Of a DNA stretch of 36,536 bases, positions 7,999-16,348 are shown in pieces. The stretch is from NCBI RefSeq assembly GCF_025822245.1, contig NZ_JACKTL010000005.1, positions 98,335-134,870 of the forward strand, read 5' to 3'. Under the pieces are notes generated by a model, which did not search any database, was not told the DNA's origin, and saw nothing but the letters and a program-made list of their open reading frames with translations. Source of the stretch: Mycolicibacterium hodleri (GTDB lineage: Bacteria > Actinomycetota > Actinomycetes > Mycobacteriales > Mycobacteriaceae). Positions within the stretch are counted from its first letter, which is position 1. The number at the start of each line of letters is the position of its first letter. A program made the position numbers and the translations under genes.

Positions 7999-9063
7999 AT
8001 GAGTTCCGATGTAGCCAACGCGATCACGGTGCGTGGCGCGAACAAGCGCTACGGCGACTTCGTGGCCCTCGACGACGTCGACTTCGACGTTCCGGAGGGC
8101 TCGTTGACCGCGCTGCTGGGTCCCAGCGGTTCTGGCAAGTCGACCCTGCTGCGGGCCATCGCCGGTCTGGACCAACCGGATTCGGGCACCATCACCATCA
8201 AGGGCGACGACGTCACCGGCGTGCCGCCGCAACGACGCGGCATCGGCTTCGTGTTCCAGCACTACGCGGCGTTCAAACACCTCACCGTGCGGGACAACGT
8301 GGCGTTCGGCCCGAAGATCCGCAAGATGCCGAAGGCCGAGATCAAGGACAAGGTCGACAACCTCCTCGAGATCGTCGGGCTCGCCGGTTTTCAGAGTCGC
8401 TATCCCAGCCAGCTCTCCGGTGGCCAGCGCCAGCGCATGGCGCTGGCGCGGGCGTTGGCGGTCGACCCCGAGGTGCTGCTGCTCGACGAACCCTTCGGTG
8501 CGCTGGACGCGAAGGTCCGCGAGGATCTGCGGGCCTGGCTGCGCCGGCTGCACGACGAGGTGCACGTCACCACGGTGCTGGTGACCCACGATCAGGCCGA
8601 GGCGCTCGACGTCGCCGACCGCATCGCCGTGCTCAACAAGGGCCGCATCGAGCAGATCGGCAGTCCCACCGAGGTGTACGACAGCCCGATCAACGGGTTC
8701 GTGATGTCGTTCCTCGGCGCCGTGTCCTCGCTGAACGGGACGTTGGTACGTCCCCACGACATCCGGGTGGGCCGCAACCCCGACATGGCGCTCGCGCAGA
8801 CCGAAGGAAACGTCTCGGCGACGGGCGTCATCCGGGCCGTCATCGACCGAATCGTGGTGCTGGGCTTCGAAGTTCGCGTCGAGCTCACGAGCGCGGCGGA
8901 CAACACCTCGTTCACCGCTCAGATCACCCGCGGTGATGCCGAGGCGCTCGGCCTCAAGGCGGGCGACACCGTCTACGTGCGCGCGACCCGGGTGCCGCCC
9001 ATCCCCGGCGGCGCCGAGGTGCCGGTCGCCGACCTCAGCGCGGCGGGTCTCCCCGCCACGTAA
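7999..9063 (+). CDS. cysA: Sulfate ABC transporter ATPase CysA
   Basis: A 354-residue ABC ATPase that powers sulfate import. It has Walker A GPSGSGKS at 41-48, a Q-loop Gln near 87, signature LSGGQ at 139-143, Walker B LLLDEP at 160-165 and the switch His in VTHDQA near 197. The C-terminal 110 residues form the CysA/MalK-type regulatory (TOBE-like) domain. ATG 7999 is preceded by AGGAG and fits the M. tuberculosis CysA1 length (351); an in-frame ATG at 7960 would overlap cysW. It is last in the operon, and its 3' end overlaps the convergent gene's stop by 29 bp. Confidence 0.95.
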   Translation: MSSDVANAITVRGANKRYGDFVALDDVDFDVPEGSLTALLGPSGSGKSTLLRAIAGLDQPDSGTITIKGDDVTGVPPQRRGIGFVFQHYAAFKHLTVRDNVAFGPKIRKMPKAEIKDKVDNLLEIVGLAGFQSRYPSQLSGGQRQRMALARALAVDPEVLLLDEPFGALDAKVREDLRAWLRRLHDEVHVTTVLVTHDQAEALDVADRIAVLNKGRIEQIGSPTEVYDSPINGFVMSFLGAVSSLNGTLVRPHDIRVGRNPDMALAQTEGNVSATGVIRAVIDRIVVLGFEVRVELTSAADNTSFTAQITRGDAEALGLKAGDTVYVRATRVPPIPGGAEVPVADLSAAGLPAT

Positions 9064-9766
9064 AGCTGTTGACGTACTTCGCCATGTCGAGGGCGAGGAA
9101 GAAGTTGGCGCCGGAGGGGTGCCCGGAGCCGAACTCGGGACTGAACTCGCGGAATGGACCGGCGGCCGCCGCGATCAGCGCGTAGTCGTTCTTCACCCCG
9201 ACCATGACGAGGATCCGGTTTCGGTCGTCGTCGCCGATTGCGTCCGGAGGATAGTCGTCGGCGACCTCCCCGTACCCGAGCTGGTATCCGACGAAGGCGT
9301 TGGGGATCTCGTAGGCGAACGTCGCATCCGGGTAGTGCTGCCGTAGCAAGTCGTCCGCGATCTGGCGCGGCGTCTGCCCGTTGGCGGGCTGTCCGAACAA
9401 GCGCAGTGTGCCGCCGTCGCCCGCGAGGAGGTCCAGCACCACGCCGTTCGGTTCGAAGGTGGCGTCGTACGCCGTCTCCGGCCCCGGGTAGGACACCGAG
9501 AACTGGCCGTCGTCGGAGGTGAACCGAGGGTTGGTGGAGACCGGCTTGCTGATCGGTGGCGTTCCGCAATCGGGTGGGCACACCACCAGCGCCTCGGGCG
9601 GCTCGAACCACACCGACAGCGCGGCCGTGCCCGCCGCCACCAGACCCACGACGACGGCCAGGATGACCAGCAGCCGCGTCGGCGAGGTCGACTTCACCGG
9701 GGCCGCGGTGTAACTCGTCTCGGGGACCGAGTACCCCGGCCACGCCTTCGGGGGAGCCGACGTCAC
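9035..9766 (-). CDS. Single-pass membrane protein with external domain, unknown function
   Basis: A 243-residue protein with a short Pro-rich cytoplasmic N-terminus, one transmembrane helix ([23 protein letters not shown], about 31-53), a CPPDC motif just outside it and an external domain of about 175 residues. That domain opens with the strand-like [16 protein letters not shown] and contains [20 protein letters not shown]. No enzyme motif is recognised. GTG 9766 overlaps the stop of the upstream gene (GTGA), so it is the third member of the S53 protease operon. Its tail overlaps the convergent cysA end by 29 bp. It could be a substrate, inhibitor or cell-surface partner of the protease; that is inference from linkage only. 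Confidence 0.75.
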   Translation of the reverse strand: MTSAPPKAWPGYSVPETSYTAAPVKSTSPTRLLVILAVVVGLVAAGTAALSVWFEPPEALVVCPPDCGTPPISKPVSTNPRFTSDDGQFSVSYPGPETAYDATFEPNGVVLDLLAGDGGTLRLFGQPANGQTPRQIADDLLRQHYPDATFAYEIPNAFVGYQLGYGEVADDYPPDAIGDDDRNRILVMVGVKNDYALIAAAAGPFREFSPEFGSGHPSGANFFLALDMAKYVNSFTWRGDPPR

Positions 9767-10989
9767 GAGCTCACCGGCACCGGGCGCTGGGACCTCCGCC
9801 GGGCCCGAGACGCCCGGGAGGCGGTCTGGGCGGCGAGCCCGCACCGCGGGCAGAACGGAAGATCGGGCACGACGTGCTCGCATTCGGGGCACAGCACCAA
9901 CTCGTCCGTGACCCCCGGCTCGGCGCGGTCGGGTTCGGCGCGGTCGGGTTCGGCGCGGTCGGGTTCGGCGCGGTCAGGTTCGGAGTGCAGCAACGTGACG
10001 TGCACGACGACGCGCAGGACGTAGAGGGCGACCACCGTCAGCAGTGCGTACACGACCGTCTCGACGTCGCTGGGTGGGGAGAGGAAGTCCAGCACGCCCA
10101 GACCCAGGTAGGCGATCAGCCCGAACATGATCGCCGGCAGGGGAGAGGTCAGCCAGTACCACCGCGGCGCGCGTCCGATGTCGCGCCGCGGCACGAACCA
10201 CAGGGTGGCGCCTACCGCACCCGCGACCGCCGCGGCCGTCAGCGGCACCGCCAGACCCTGGAGCAGACCCCCGACCACCAGGTCGGCAGTGGATTGACCG
10301 TCGGGGTCGGCCGGGCCGCTGGTGAGCTCCGGCGCCAAGCCCGCCATGCTTCCCGCGGTGACGAAGCAGACCGCCCCGAAGGCGCCAATCACGAGCCCGT
10401 GCAACGGCTCTCGAGTGCCGGGGCGCCACACGCGCGCGACGATCGTCGGTGCCAGGAGGAGAACGAGGAAACCCACCGGGATGGCGAGACAGGTGAGCAG
10501 GAGGTCGAGCGTGCTTGCCGGCAGGCCTAGCGCGTCGTCGTCCACGCGTGCCGCCGCCACGTCCGTCGCGAAATTCCAGCCGACGCCACCGACGATGCTG
10601 AGCAGCGCGACCACCACCAGCGTGCCGGTCGACGGATCGGCGCCCGCGTCGGCTTCCCAGAGGTAGGCCAGGAAGAGCGCTGGCAGTCCGGCGCCGACGA
10701 CCCCGATCAGCGCGGCCAACCACATCGGCAGGGCGGTGCCCACCAACAGCACGAGCACGCCGACCAGCGCGACGCCGAACGCCACCCTGGAATGCCTTGG
10801 CAGGGCAGGGAACATCGTGCTGATCACCGCGGGGCGAAGCACGTGCTCGCCGGGTGCCGCCGCGTAGGCCGACAGCCGGAGCCAAGGCGGCCCGTCGCCT
10901 CGCCGCGGCGTAGCCGTCGCCCCGCAGTTGCCGCAGAATTCGCCCGTCGGGACGATGACGGCGCAGATGCGACACGTCATCGTCGTCAT
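9763..10989 (-). CDS. Multi-pass membrane protein with two zinc ribbons, PrsW-like but lacking catalytic Glu pair
   Basis: A 408-residue protein. The N-terminal zinc ribbon has Cys6, 9, 19 and 22; the middle has about seven to nine hydrophobic segments (about 65-335); then a 5-residue repeat EPDRA occurs four times (about 337-356), and a second zinc ribbon follows with Cys367, 370, 380 and 383. The early membrane part (GLPALFLAYLWEADAG) and the block REPLHGLVIGAFGAVCF resemble PrsW-type intramembrane proteases. At the expected EE..K position, however, the sequence is APTIVARVW, so any proteolytic activity is doubtful. The PrsW link is my pattern match and uncertain. ATG 10989 overlaps the upstream S53 protease stop (ATGA) and its own stop overlaps the next GTG, so three genes form one coupled operon. 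Confidence 0.75.
   Translation of the reverse strand: MTTMTCRICAVIVPTGEFCGNCGATATPRRGDGPPWLRLSAYAAAPGEHVLRPAVISTMFPALPRHSRVAFGVALVGVLVLLVGTALPMWLAALIGVVGAGLPALFLAYLWEADAGADPSTGTLVVVALLSIVGGVGWNFATDVAAARVDDDALGLPASTLDLLLTCLAIPVGFLVLLLAPTIVARVWRPGTREPLHGLVIGAFGAVCFVTAGSMAGLAPELTSGPADPDGQSTADLVVGGLLQGLAVPLTAAAVAGAVGATLWFVPRRDIGRAPRWYWLTSPLPAIMFGLIAYLGLGVLDFLSPPSDVETVVYALLTVVALYVLRVVVHVTLLHSEPDRAEPDRAEPDRAEPDRAEPGVTDELVLCPECEHVVPDLPFCPRCGLAAQTASRASRARRRSQRPVPVSS
9920..9979. repeat. Four tandem 15-bp units encoding EPDRA
   Basis: Four head-to-tail copies of a 15-bp unit (TCGGCGCGGTCGGGT on the plus strand), the last with one substitution. They lie in frame within the zinc-ribbon membrane protein and code for EPDRA four times between the last helix and the C-terminal ribbon. 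Near-identity at DNA level suggests recent expansion, so copy number may vary between strains. Confidence 0.9.
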
Positions 10990-12611
10990 CGAGGGGCCAT
11001 CCCCTTCTGGATGTCGAGGAGGTCGCGGGCCAGCTGTGCGACGTTGGGACTTCCGAGTCCGGTCGCAAGATCGTAGCCGGGAACCGCGACGTCGACCGCG
11101 CTGCCGCCAAGGGTGACGTCGCGAAACCCGGGAGCGTTGGCGCCCGCAGCCACCCGGTACAGCAGGGGGTTGACGTCACCGAGTCGCTCCCCGCCGTTGG
11201 CGAGCAGGTATTGGTTCATCAACGCGGTGAGGCCGGCCCACACCGGCGCCGCCTGTGACGTCCCGGCGCCCACCAGGTCCTGCTGGTCGAATCGAATTCG
11301 GACGCCGGTGAACGGATCGGCGAGTGCGGCCACGTCGGGTGTCAGTCGTCGCTGCTTCTTGCCGGAGTCGCGCTCGACGGACATCCTGCGCTGCCACGGC
11401 GGCCGCGGAAAGAGCTTGGACACACCACCACTGGTGCCCTGGGACAACGGTGAGTCGATCCACGCCTGTTCGGCCAGCCACTGGCCGTCCTCGTCGGTGG
11501 ACAGCGTCGTGCCTCCCACCGACGTCATGCCGGGCAGGGACGAGATCGCGTCGAGGCCGATGTCGTCCGGACCGGGTGGCGACGACCAGTTCTCGCCGCC
11601 CTTGCACTCCAGGCCTCCGGTGTCGCCGCTGGCGTCGAAGGCCGAGGTGCCGTTGCGGTGCGCTCGTTCCAGGGCCGACTGCACGGGCTTGAGGTCGGTC
11701 GCGGTGATCAGCGCGTCACAACCCCACCCGATCGACAAGCTCCACACGGCGCCGGGGAATTGCTCGTTGGTCGCGTCGAACATCTCCGCGATGCGTTCGT
11801 AGGTGCGGCCACCCTCCAACGTGGGGCGGGCATTGACGACGACCATCCGGGCATCCGGTGCAATCGCATGTGCCACTTCGAGATCCATCACGGTCTCGGC
11901 GCGTGACTCGCTTGGCTGGCCTCCGACGAGGATCGGTTTCAACGGTGGCAGCCCGGACATCGTCGCGAAGTCGTCGAGGTCGCCCTGGTCGTAGCCGCTG
12001 AACGCGAAGAAGACGATGGTTTGTCCCTTGCCCGTAATGCCGGCCGCGGTAAGGGGATTCGCGTTGTAGGCGGTCAGCAGAGCGGTCGGCGTCAGCCCTT
12101 GGCCGGGGACGTCGAGCGGTACGTAGTCGGGACGCGCCTCGCGGTGCGGGGTGAATCCGAGGATGCGGCCGAGGTCGCTGACCGTGGTGCGGACGGCGGC
12201 GGGCACCTCGGGCTGTTGAGGCGACGCGTAGAAGACCTGGCCCTGCATGCCGCGATAGTCGTGCACCGGGACGTCGAACGCCTCGGACACGACGGGAGGG
12301 GCACCTTCGACGATGGCCCAATCCTCGCCGGGCCGCCAACGAACGTCGAGTCCCTTGGTGGCCGCCCATTCGAGCAGGGGGTCGGGTCGCGCCGAGCCGC
12401 GGAGACCGACGGTGAGTTGAGCGCGGTCCAGATGGGACGGACCGAGATCGGTGGAGCTGGCCAGCAGGTTCGCGTACGGCCCGGCGATGGTGACGGCGGG
12501 TGAGGGCGGCGGCTCGGCTCGGTGACCCGAGATGAGAACGGCGACACCGGCTGTCAACGACGCGGCCAACGAGCACCCGATCATGCGCGTAGCGGCGCGT
12601 CGATCGAACAT
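10986..12611 (-). CDS. S53 family (sedolisin/kumamolisin-type) serine-carboxyl protease
   Basis: A 541-residue secreted or membrane-anchored protease with an N-terminal hydrophobic segment (about 12-28), a pro-kumamolisin-type activation domain (about 45-155) and a catalytic domain starting near TPTALLTAYNANPL. All sedolisin hallmarks are visible: the Glu239/Asp243 pair in AETVMDLEVAHAIAPDA, the oxyanion Asp330 in ASGDTGG, nucleophile Ser452 in GAGTSQAAP, and the C-terminal calcium site with Asp498 (FRDVTLGG) and Asp514 (PGYDLATGLGSP). Family members are proenzymes that self-cleave at acid pH. ATG 12611 is the first start after a long hairpin. It is first of a coupled operon with the zinc-ribbon protein and the bitopic protein. 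I do not recall an S53 gene here in M. tuberculosis, where other genes lie between che1 and cysA1. Confidence 0.9.
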   Translation of the reverse strand: MFDRRAATRMIGCSLAASLTAGVAVLISGHRAEPPPSPAVTIAGPYANLLASSTDLGPSHLDRAQLTVGLRGSARPDPLLEWAATKGLDVRWRPGEDWAIVEGAPPVVSEAFDVPVHDYRGMQGQVFYASPQQPEVPAAVRTTVSDLGRILGFTPHREARPDYVPLDVPGQGLTPTALLTAYNANPLTAAGITGKGQTIVFFAFSGYDQGDLDDFATMSGLPPLKPILVGGQPSESRAETVMDLEVAHAIAPDARMVVVNARPTLEGGRTYERIAEMFDATNEQFPGAVWSLSIGWGCDALITATDLKPVQSALERAHRNGTSAFDASGDTGGLECKGGENWSSPPGPDDIGLDAISSLPGMTSVGGTTLSTDEDGQWLAEQAWIDSPLSQGTSGGVSKLFPRPPWQRRMSVERDSGKKQRRLTPDVAALADPFTGVRIRFDQQDLVGAGTSQAAPVWAGLTALMNQYLLANGGERLGDVNPLLYRVAAGANAPGFRDVTLGGSAVDVAVPGYDLATGLGSPNVAQLARDLLDIQKGMAPR

Positions 12612-12636
12612 CAGGGACTCCCGGTCACCACAGTCG

Positions 12637-12675
12637 ATTCTGCGGGGACGCCACGACGTGACGTCCCCGCAGAAT
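12637..12675. promoter_or_regulatory. 39-bp dyad: 14-bp perfect arms, 11-nt centre
   Basis: ATTCTGCGGGGACG (12637-12650) and its exact reverse complement (12662-12675) flank an 11-nt centre that itself contains CACG-A-CGTG. It lies between the lipoprotein stop (12702) and the S53 protease start (12611) on the minus strand. There is no U-run after the stem, so it may be a terminator-like or processing hairpin, an attenuator for the protease operon, or a protein-binding dyad. Confidence 0.7.
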
Positions 12676-12701
12676 GTCGAATTGCCCTAGGGCGACCGGA
12701 G

Positions 12702-12968
12702 TTAGGAACTGCTGCCGTTGCGGTGAGTTCCGGGCTCGCCGGTAGGAGCCGGCGGTGCCTTCACCGGCGGAGAGAAGCTGTTGGCCCCACCGGGGGTCAG
12801 ACTCTTCTCCGTCGGAGTGACGGACGGCGCGGTGGTCGTCGTCGTGGTGCTGCTCGGTGCGGGCGTCTCGCTGCTGCTACTGCAGCCAGCGGTCAGTGCC
12901 CCCATCGTGATGATCGCACCGCCACCGATGACCAACGCCACGCGGCGAGTGAAACGATCTGTATTCAT
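12702..12968 (-). CDS. Small Thr/Pro/Ser-rich lipoprotein
   Basis: An 88-residue predicted lipoprotein with basic start RFTRR, hydrophobic stretch VALVIGGGAIITMGALTAG and Cys29 in LTAGCSSSS. The mature part is low-complexity: a run of Ser, then six Thr, then Pro/Ser/Thr-rich sequence ending RNGSSS. Such tails are often disordered and O-mannosylated in mycobacteria, which would make this a cell-envelope glycolipoprotein; that is inference. It lies 90 bp upstream of the S53 protease, separated by the strong dyad, so it may be transcribed separately or at a different level. No function is recognised. Confidence 0.75.
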   Translation of the reverse strand: MNTDRFTRRVALVIGGGAIITMGALTAGCSSSSETPAPSSTTTTTTAPSVTPTEKSLTPGGANSFSPPVKAPPAPTGEPGTHRNGSSS

Positions 12969-13207
12969 GTTCTATCCCAATCCAATCCCCGAATTGCGAT
13001 CCAACGACCGTTTGCGGGGTCGTGGGCGGCTGGACGCCGACGTCAATATGATGCCACGAGTTGAGCAAATCGAGTACGAATCGCTGAATCCGTGCCAGAC
13101 CGTGTCCAGCAGGGGAGCTCACACTCTGGCGGGAACCACGGCAAACCGGGGTGTGCCGCCGGCGTCGCGGCGCAGAGACGGCCCCGTCGACCGCACGTGT
13201 TGCCCGC
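12969..13207. other. Intergenic region upstream of the lipoprotein gene
   Basis: About 240 bp between che1 and the lipoprotein gene, both on the minus strand. It includes a relatively AT-rich part near 13050-13085 that is a plausible promoter zone for the lipoprotein. No convincing terminator, repeat or further gene was found. Confidence 0.5.
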
Positions 13208-13930
13208 TCACGCGGCGATGCGCGCGAGCTGGACGGCGTCGAAACGGTCGAGCAACGTGGCGGCGACCAGATTGTGCGAACCAAGCGGCTCCGCCATCGG
13301 AATGCCGAGCTCGGCGGCCACCGCGGCGACCCTGTCGGTGATGCGGCCGTGCGCGAGGAACCACGGTGCGACGACCAGGTGTCGGGCTCCCCGGCGCGTA
13401 AGGCGCGCCGCGGCCTCGGCGACGGTGGGATGCGGTCCGGTGGCGAAGGCCACCTCCACGCCGGCCCAGCGCGTCCTCGCGCTCAGGGCAGCCGCCACCG
13501 TGGCCGTGCGCGCGTTGGCCGCCTCGTTCGACGAGCCCACCGCGACCACTACGACTCCCACGTCGCGTCGATCGGCCGGTGCTCCCGCGGCGGCGATGCG
13601 TTGACCGAGCAAGGTGACCAGGGCCGGATCCTCGCCGAGCGCCTCCGCGACCCGGACCACGGCGCCTGACTCCTCGATCACCGCGGGCAGGTCGACCCTG
13701 GCGTGATGGGCGCTGGCCAGCAGCATTGGAACCACCACGGCCGGGTCGCCGCGCTTCGCAAGATCGGCGAGGACGTCGCCCACGAAGGGCGCCGACTTCT
13801 CCAGGAACGCCGCGCGAACCTCGAGTCCGGGGCGCAACCGGCGGATGCGCCCGGCCAAGGCCACCGCGACCTCCGGCGACCGGGCGTCCGAACTGCCGTG
13901 GGCCGCGAGGATCAGGGCGGGCTCAGTCAT
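13208..13930 (-). CDS. che1: Sirohydrochlorin ferrochelatase (CbiX/SirB family), Che1
   Basis: A 240-residue CbiX/SirB-like chelatase. It inserts metal (Fe2+ for siroheme) into sirohydrochlorin, supplying the cofactor for sulfite reductase SirA. Two halves of the duplicated fold can be seen: LILAAHGSSDAR near the N-terminus and VVVVAVGSSNEAANAR mid-protein. The metal-binding His is in AAHGSS, and the second histidine region is LLASAHHARVDLP near 70-82. It is the third gene of the operon, 6 bp after cysH. The M. tuberculosis counterpart in the same place is Rv2393 (che1). Cobalt chelation for cobalamin is the family alternative, but the context favours siroheme. Confidence 0.9.
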   Translation of the reverse strand: MTEPALILAAHGSSDARSPEVAVALAGRIRRLRPGLEVRAAFLEKSAPFVGDVLADLAKRGDPAVVVPMLLASAHHARVDLPAVIEESGAVVRVAEALGEDPALVTLLGQRIAAAGAPADRRDVGVVVVAVGSSNEAANARTATVAAALSARTRWAGVEVAFATGPHPTVAEAAARLTRRGARHLVVAPWFLAHGRITDRVAAVAAELGIPMAEPLGSHNLVAATLLDRFDAVQLARIAA

Positions 13931-13936
13931 CTGCGG

Positions 13937-14641
13937 TCACGAGGCGTGCAGTCCGCACTCCGTCTTCGACTGACCGGCCCAGCGACCGCTGCGGGGATCG
14001 GCCCCCTCGATGGGCTTCGCCGTGCACGGCGCGCAGCCGATCGACGGGTAGCCCTCGAAGACCAATGGGTTGACCAGGATGTCGTTGGCGTCGATGTAGG
14101 CCTGCATCTCGTCGTCGGACCAGGCGGCAATCGGGTTGACCTTCACCAAGCCGAAGGCCTTGTCATAGCTGATGAGGGGTGCGTTGGCGCGCGTCGGAGC
14201 CTCGACGCGGCGGATGCCCGTGACCCAGGCCGAATAACCCTTCAGGGCCTTGCCGAGTGGCTCCACCTTGCGCATCCGGCAGCACGCCGCCGGGTCGCTG
14301 GCAAACAGGTTCTTGCCGAGAAGTGCGTCCTGCTGGGCGACGGTGTTCTCCGGTGTGACGTTCACCACGTTCACGCCGTAGACGGCTTCGACGGCGTCGC
14401 GGGTGCCGATGGTCTCGGCGAAGTGATAGCCGGTGTCGAGGAAGAGGACGTCGACGCCGGGGCGCACCTTGGCGGCCATCGCCACCAGAACGGCGTCCTG
14501 CATGTTCGAGGCCACCACGTACTCGCCACCGAAGTTGTCGTCGGTCCAGCGCAGCAGCTCGTCGGGACTGGCGCCGTCGAGCTCGGCCGCGCCGCGCTCG
14601 GCGATGGCGATCAGATCGGTCTCGGTCATCAGGTCGGTCAT
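13937..14641 (-). CDS. cysH: Adenylylsulfate (APS) reductase CysH
   Basis: Reduces APS to sulfite with thioredoxin, the committed step of assimilatory sulfate reduction. 234 residues. The [4Fe-4S] cysteine signature of APS-type (not PAPS-type) reductases is complete: Cys120-Cys121 and Cys203/Cys206 (GCAPC). The catalytic Cys229 lies in the C-terminal KTECGLH. SNMQDAV near 45 and LDTGYHFAET near 69 belong to the PP-loop-type nucleotide site. The ATG at 14641 has GAGG 6 nt upstream within the end of sirA; a TTG directly before it is in frame but less likely. Only 3 nt separate it from the sirA stop. Confidence 0.95.
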   Translation of the reverse strand: MTDLMTETDLIAIAERGAAELDGASPDELLRWTDDNFGGEYVVASNMQDAVLVAMAAKVRPGVDVLFLDTGYHFAETIGTRDAVEAVYGVNVVNVTPENTVAQQDALLGKNLFASDPAACCRMRKVEPLGKALKGYSAWVTGIRRVEAPTRANAPLISYDKAFGLVKVNPIAAWSDDEMQAYIDANDILVNPLVFEGYPSIGCAPCTAKPIEGADPRSGRWAGQSKTECGLHAS

Positions 14642-14644
14642 CAA

Positions 14645-16327
14645 CTACCTCAAATCTGCTTCGTCGGCCCGCACGGCCCACGTTGCAAAACGCTCGCCGT
14701 CCTCCCTTTGTTTCACGAAATTGCGCACGACGCGCTCGATGTAGTCGCCCAGTTCGGTGCTGGTCACCTTGTGCTGGCGCAGCTTGCGGCCGAACGCGCT
14801 GTCCAAGCCGAGGCTGCCGCCCAGGTGAACCTGGAAGCCTTCCTCGGGGCCGTTGCCGTCGTCGACCATCTGGCCCTTGAAGCCGATGTCGGCGATCTGA
14901 ATGCGGGCGCACGAGTTCGGGCAGCCGTTGATGTTGATCGTCACGGGGACGTCCAGTTGGGCGTTGAGGTCCTCCAGGCGCGCCTCGAGCTCCGGGGCCA
15001 ACTGCTGCGAGCGGCTCCGCGTCTCGGCGAACGACAGCTTGCAGAACTCGATTCCGGTGCACGCCATCAGGTTTCGCCGCCAGTGCGACGGCTTCGACGG
15101 CAAGCCCAGCGCGTCGAGTCCGTCGCGGAGCGTGTCGAGCTGGTCGTCGGGGACGTCGAGGATGACCAGCTTCTGATACGGGGTGAACCGGATGCGATCC
15201 GAGCCGGCGGCCTCGGCGAGGTCGGCGACCTTGCTCAGGATGGTGCCCGACACCCGGCCCGCGATCGGGGCGACGCCGACGGCGTTGAGGCCGTTCTTGA
15301 GTCGCTGAACGCCAACGTGGTCGATCGGGCGGGGCACCGGGGTCGGCGCGGGACCGTCGATCAGCGGACGCTTCAGGTATTCGTTTTCCAGGACTTCCCG
15401 GAACTTCTCGATACCCCAGTCCTTGATCAGGAACTTCAGCCGGGCCTTCGCGCGCAGGCGACGGTAGCCGTAGTCGCGGAACACGCTGACCACGCCCTCC
15501 CACACGTCGGGCACCTCGTCCAGCGGGACCCACGCGCCGACGCGTTGCCCGAGCATCGGGTTGGTCGACAGACCGCCGCCGACCCACAGGTCGAACCCGG
15601 GCCCGTGTTCGGGGTGTTCGACACCGATGAAGGCGACGTCGTTGATCTCGTGCACGACGTCCTGCAGGCCCGAGATCGCGGTCTTGAACTTGCGCGGCAG
15701 GTTGGAGTACTCGGGCTTGCCGATGTACCGCTTGGTGATCTCGTCGATGGCGGGGGTGCCGTCGATGACCTCGTCGAGCGATTCACCGGCCAGCGGCGAG
15801 CCGAGCACGACGCGGGGGCAGTCGCCGCACGCCTCGGTGGTCTGCAGGCCGACCTCGTCGAGGCGCCGCCAGATCTCCGGCATGTCCTCGACCCGAATCC
15901 AGTGGAACTGGACGTTCTGCCGGTCGGAGATGTCGGCGGTGTCACGGGCGAACTCGGTGGAGATGGCGCCCAGGGCGCGCAACGACGCTGCGGTCAAGGC
16001 GCCGCCGTCGGAGCGGACCCGCAGCATGAAGAACTCGTCTTCGAGCATGTCGGTGTTGTCGTCGCCGGTCCAGGTGCCGTCGTACCCGGGCTTGCGCTGG
16101 GTGTAGAGCCCCCACCAGCGGAAACGGCCGCGCAGGTCGCCCTTGTCAATGCTCTCGAACCCGCCCTTGGCGTAGATGTTCTCGATGCGGGTGCGCACGT
16201 TGAGCGGGTTGTCGTCCTTCTTGGCCTGCTCGTTGGCGTTGAGCGGCTCGCGGTACCCGAGTGCCCATTGGCCTTCACCCTTGGGGCGCTTGGCTGGCTT
16301 GGCGGGTTTGGAGTCGGCCTGGGTCAT
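14645..16327 (-). CDS. sirA: Ferredoxin-dependent sulfite reductase SirA (NirA)
   Basis: Six-electron reduction of sulfite to sulfide with ferredoxin, siroheme and [4Fe-4S]; 560 residues. The cluster/siroheme cysteines are Cys423 and Cys429 (ACTGIEFC) and Cys469 and Cys473 (NGCPNSC). Tyr75 (GLYTQR) and Cys167 (EACGDC) have the same spacing (92) as the Tyr-Cys crosslinked pair near the active site of M. tuberculosis NirA/SirA, so that bond is probably conserved. An upstream in-frame start at 16375 exists, but ATG 16327 has GAGAGGGG 7 nt upstream and gives the usual N-terminus. That ribosome-binding site can fold into a short hairpin. First gene of sirA-cysH-che1, preceded by a polycysteine leader ORF. 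Confidence 0.95.
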   Translation of the reverse strand: MTQADSKPAKPAKRPKGEGQWALGYREPLNANEQAKKDDNPLNVRTRIENIYAKGGFESIDKGDLRGRFRWWGLYTQRKPGYDGTWTGDDNTDMLEDEFFMLRVRSDGGALTAASLRALGAISTEFARDTADISDRQNVQFHWIRVEDMPEIWRRLDEVGLQTTEACGDCPRVVLGSPLAGESLDEVIDGTPAIDEITKRYIGKPEYSNLPRKFKTAISGLQDVVHEINDVAFIGVEHPEHGPGFDLWVGGGLSTNPMLGQRVGAWVPLDEVPDVWEGVVSVFRDYGYRRLRAKARLKFLIKDWGIEKFREVLENEYLKRPLIDGPAPTPVPRPIDHVGVQRLKNGLNAVGVAPIAGRVSGTILSKVADLAEAAGSDRIRFTPYQKLVILDVPDDQLDTLRDGLDALGLPSKPSHWRRNLMACTGIEFCKLSFAETRSRSQQLAPELEARLEDLNAQLDVPVTININGCPNSCARIQIADIGFKGQMVDDGNGPEEGFQVHLGGSLGLDSAFGRKLRQHKVTSTELGDYIERVVRNFVKQREDGERFATWAVRADEADLR

Positions 16328-16334
16328 GGGATGG

Positions 16335-16348
16335 CCCCTCTCGAGGGA
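16335..16348 (-). promoter_or_regulatory. Hairpin covering the sirA ribosome-binding site
   Basis: On the minus strand UCCCU-CGAG-AGGGG forms a 5-bp stem (one U-G pair) whose right arm is the AGGGG core of the sirA Shine-Dalgarno. Sequestering this site would lower sirA translation unless upstream ribosome behaviour opens it, which fits the cysteine leader ORF found 93 nt upstream. Found by eye; inference. Confidence 0.4.

Noticed and set aside
9920..9979. Possible CRISPR-like repeat array
   Set aside because: Units are 15 bp with no spacers and encode an in-frame peptide repeat.
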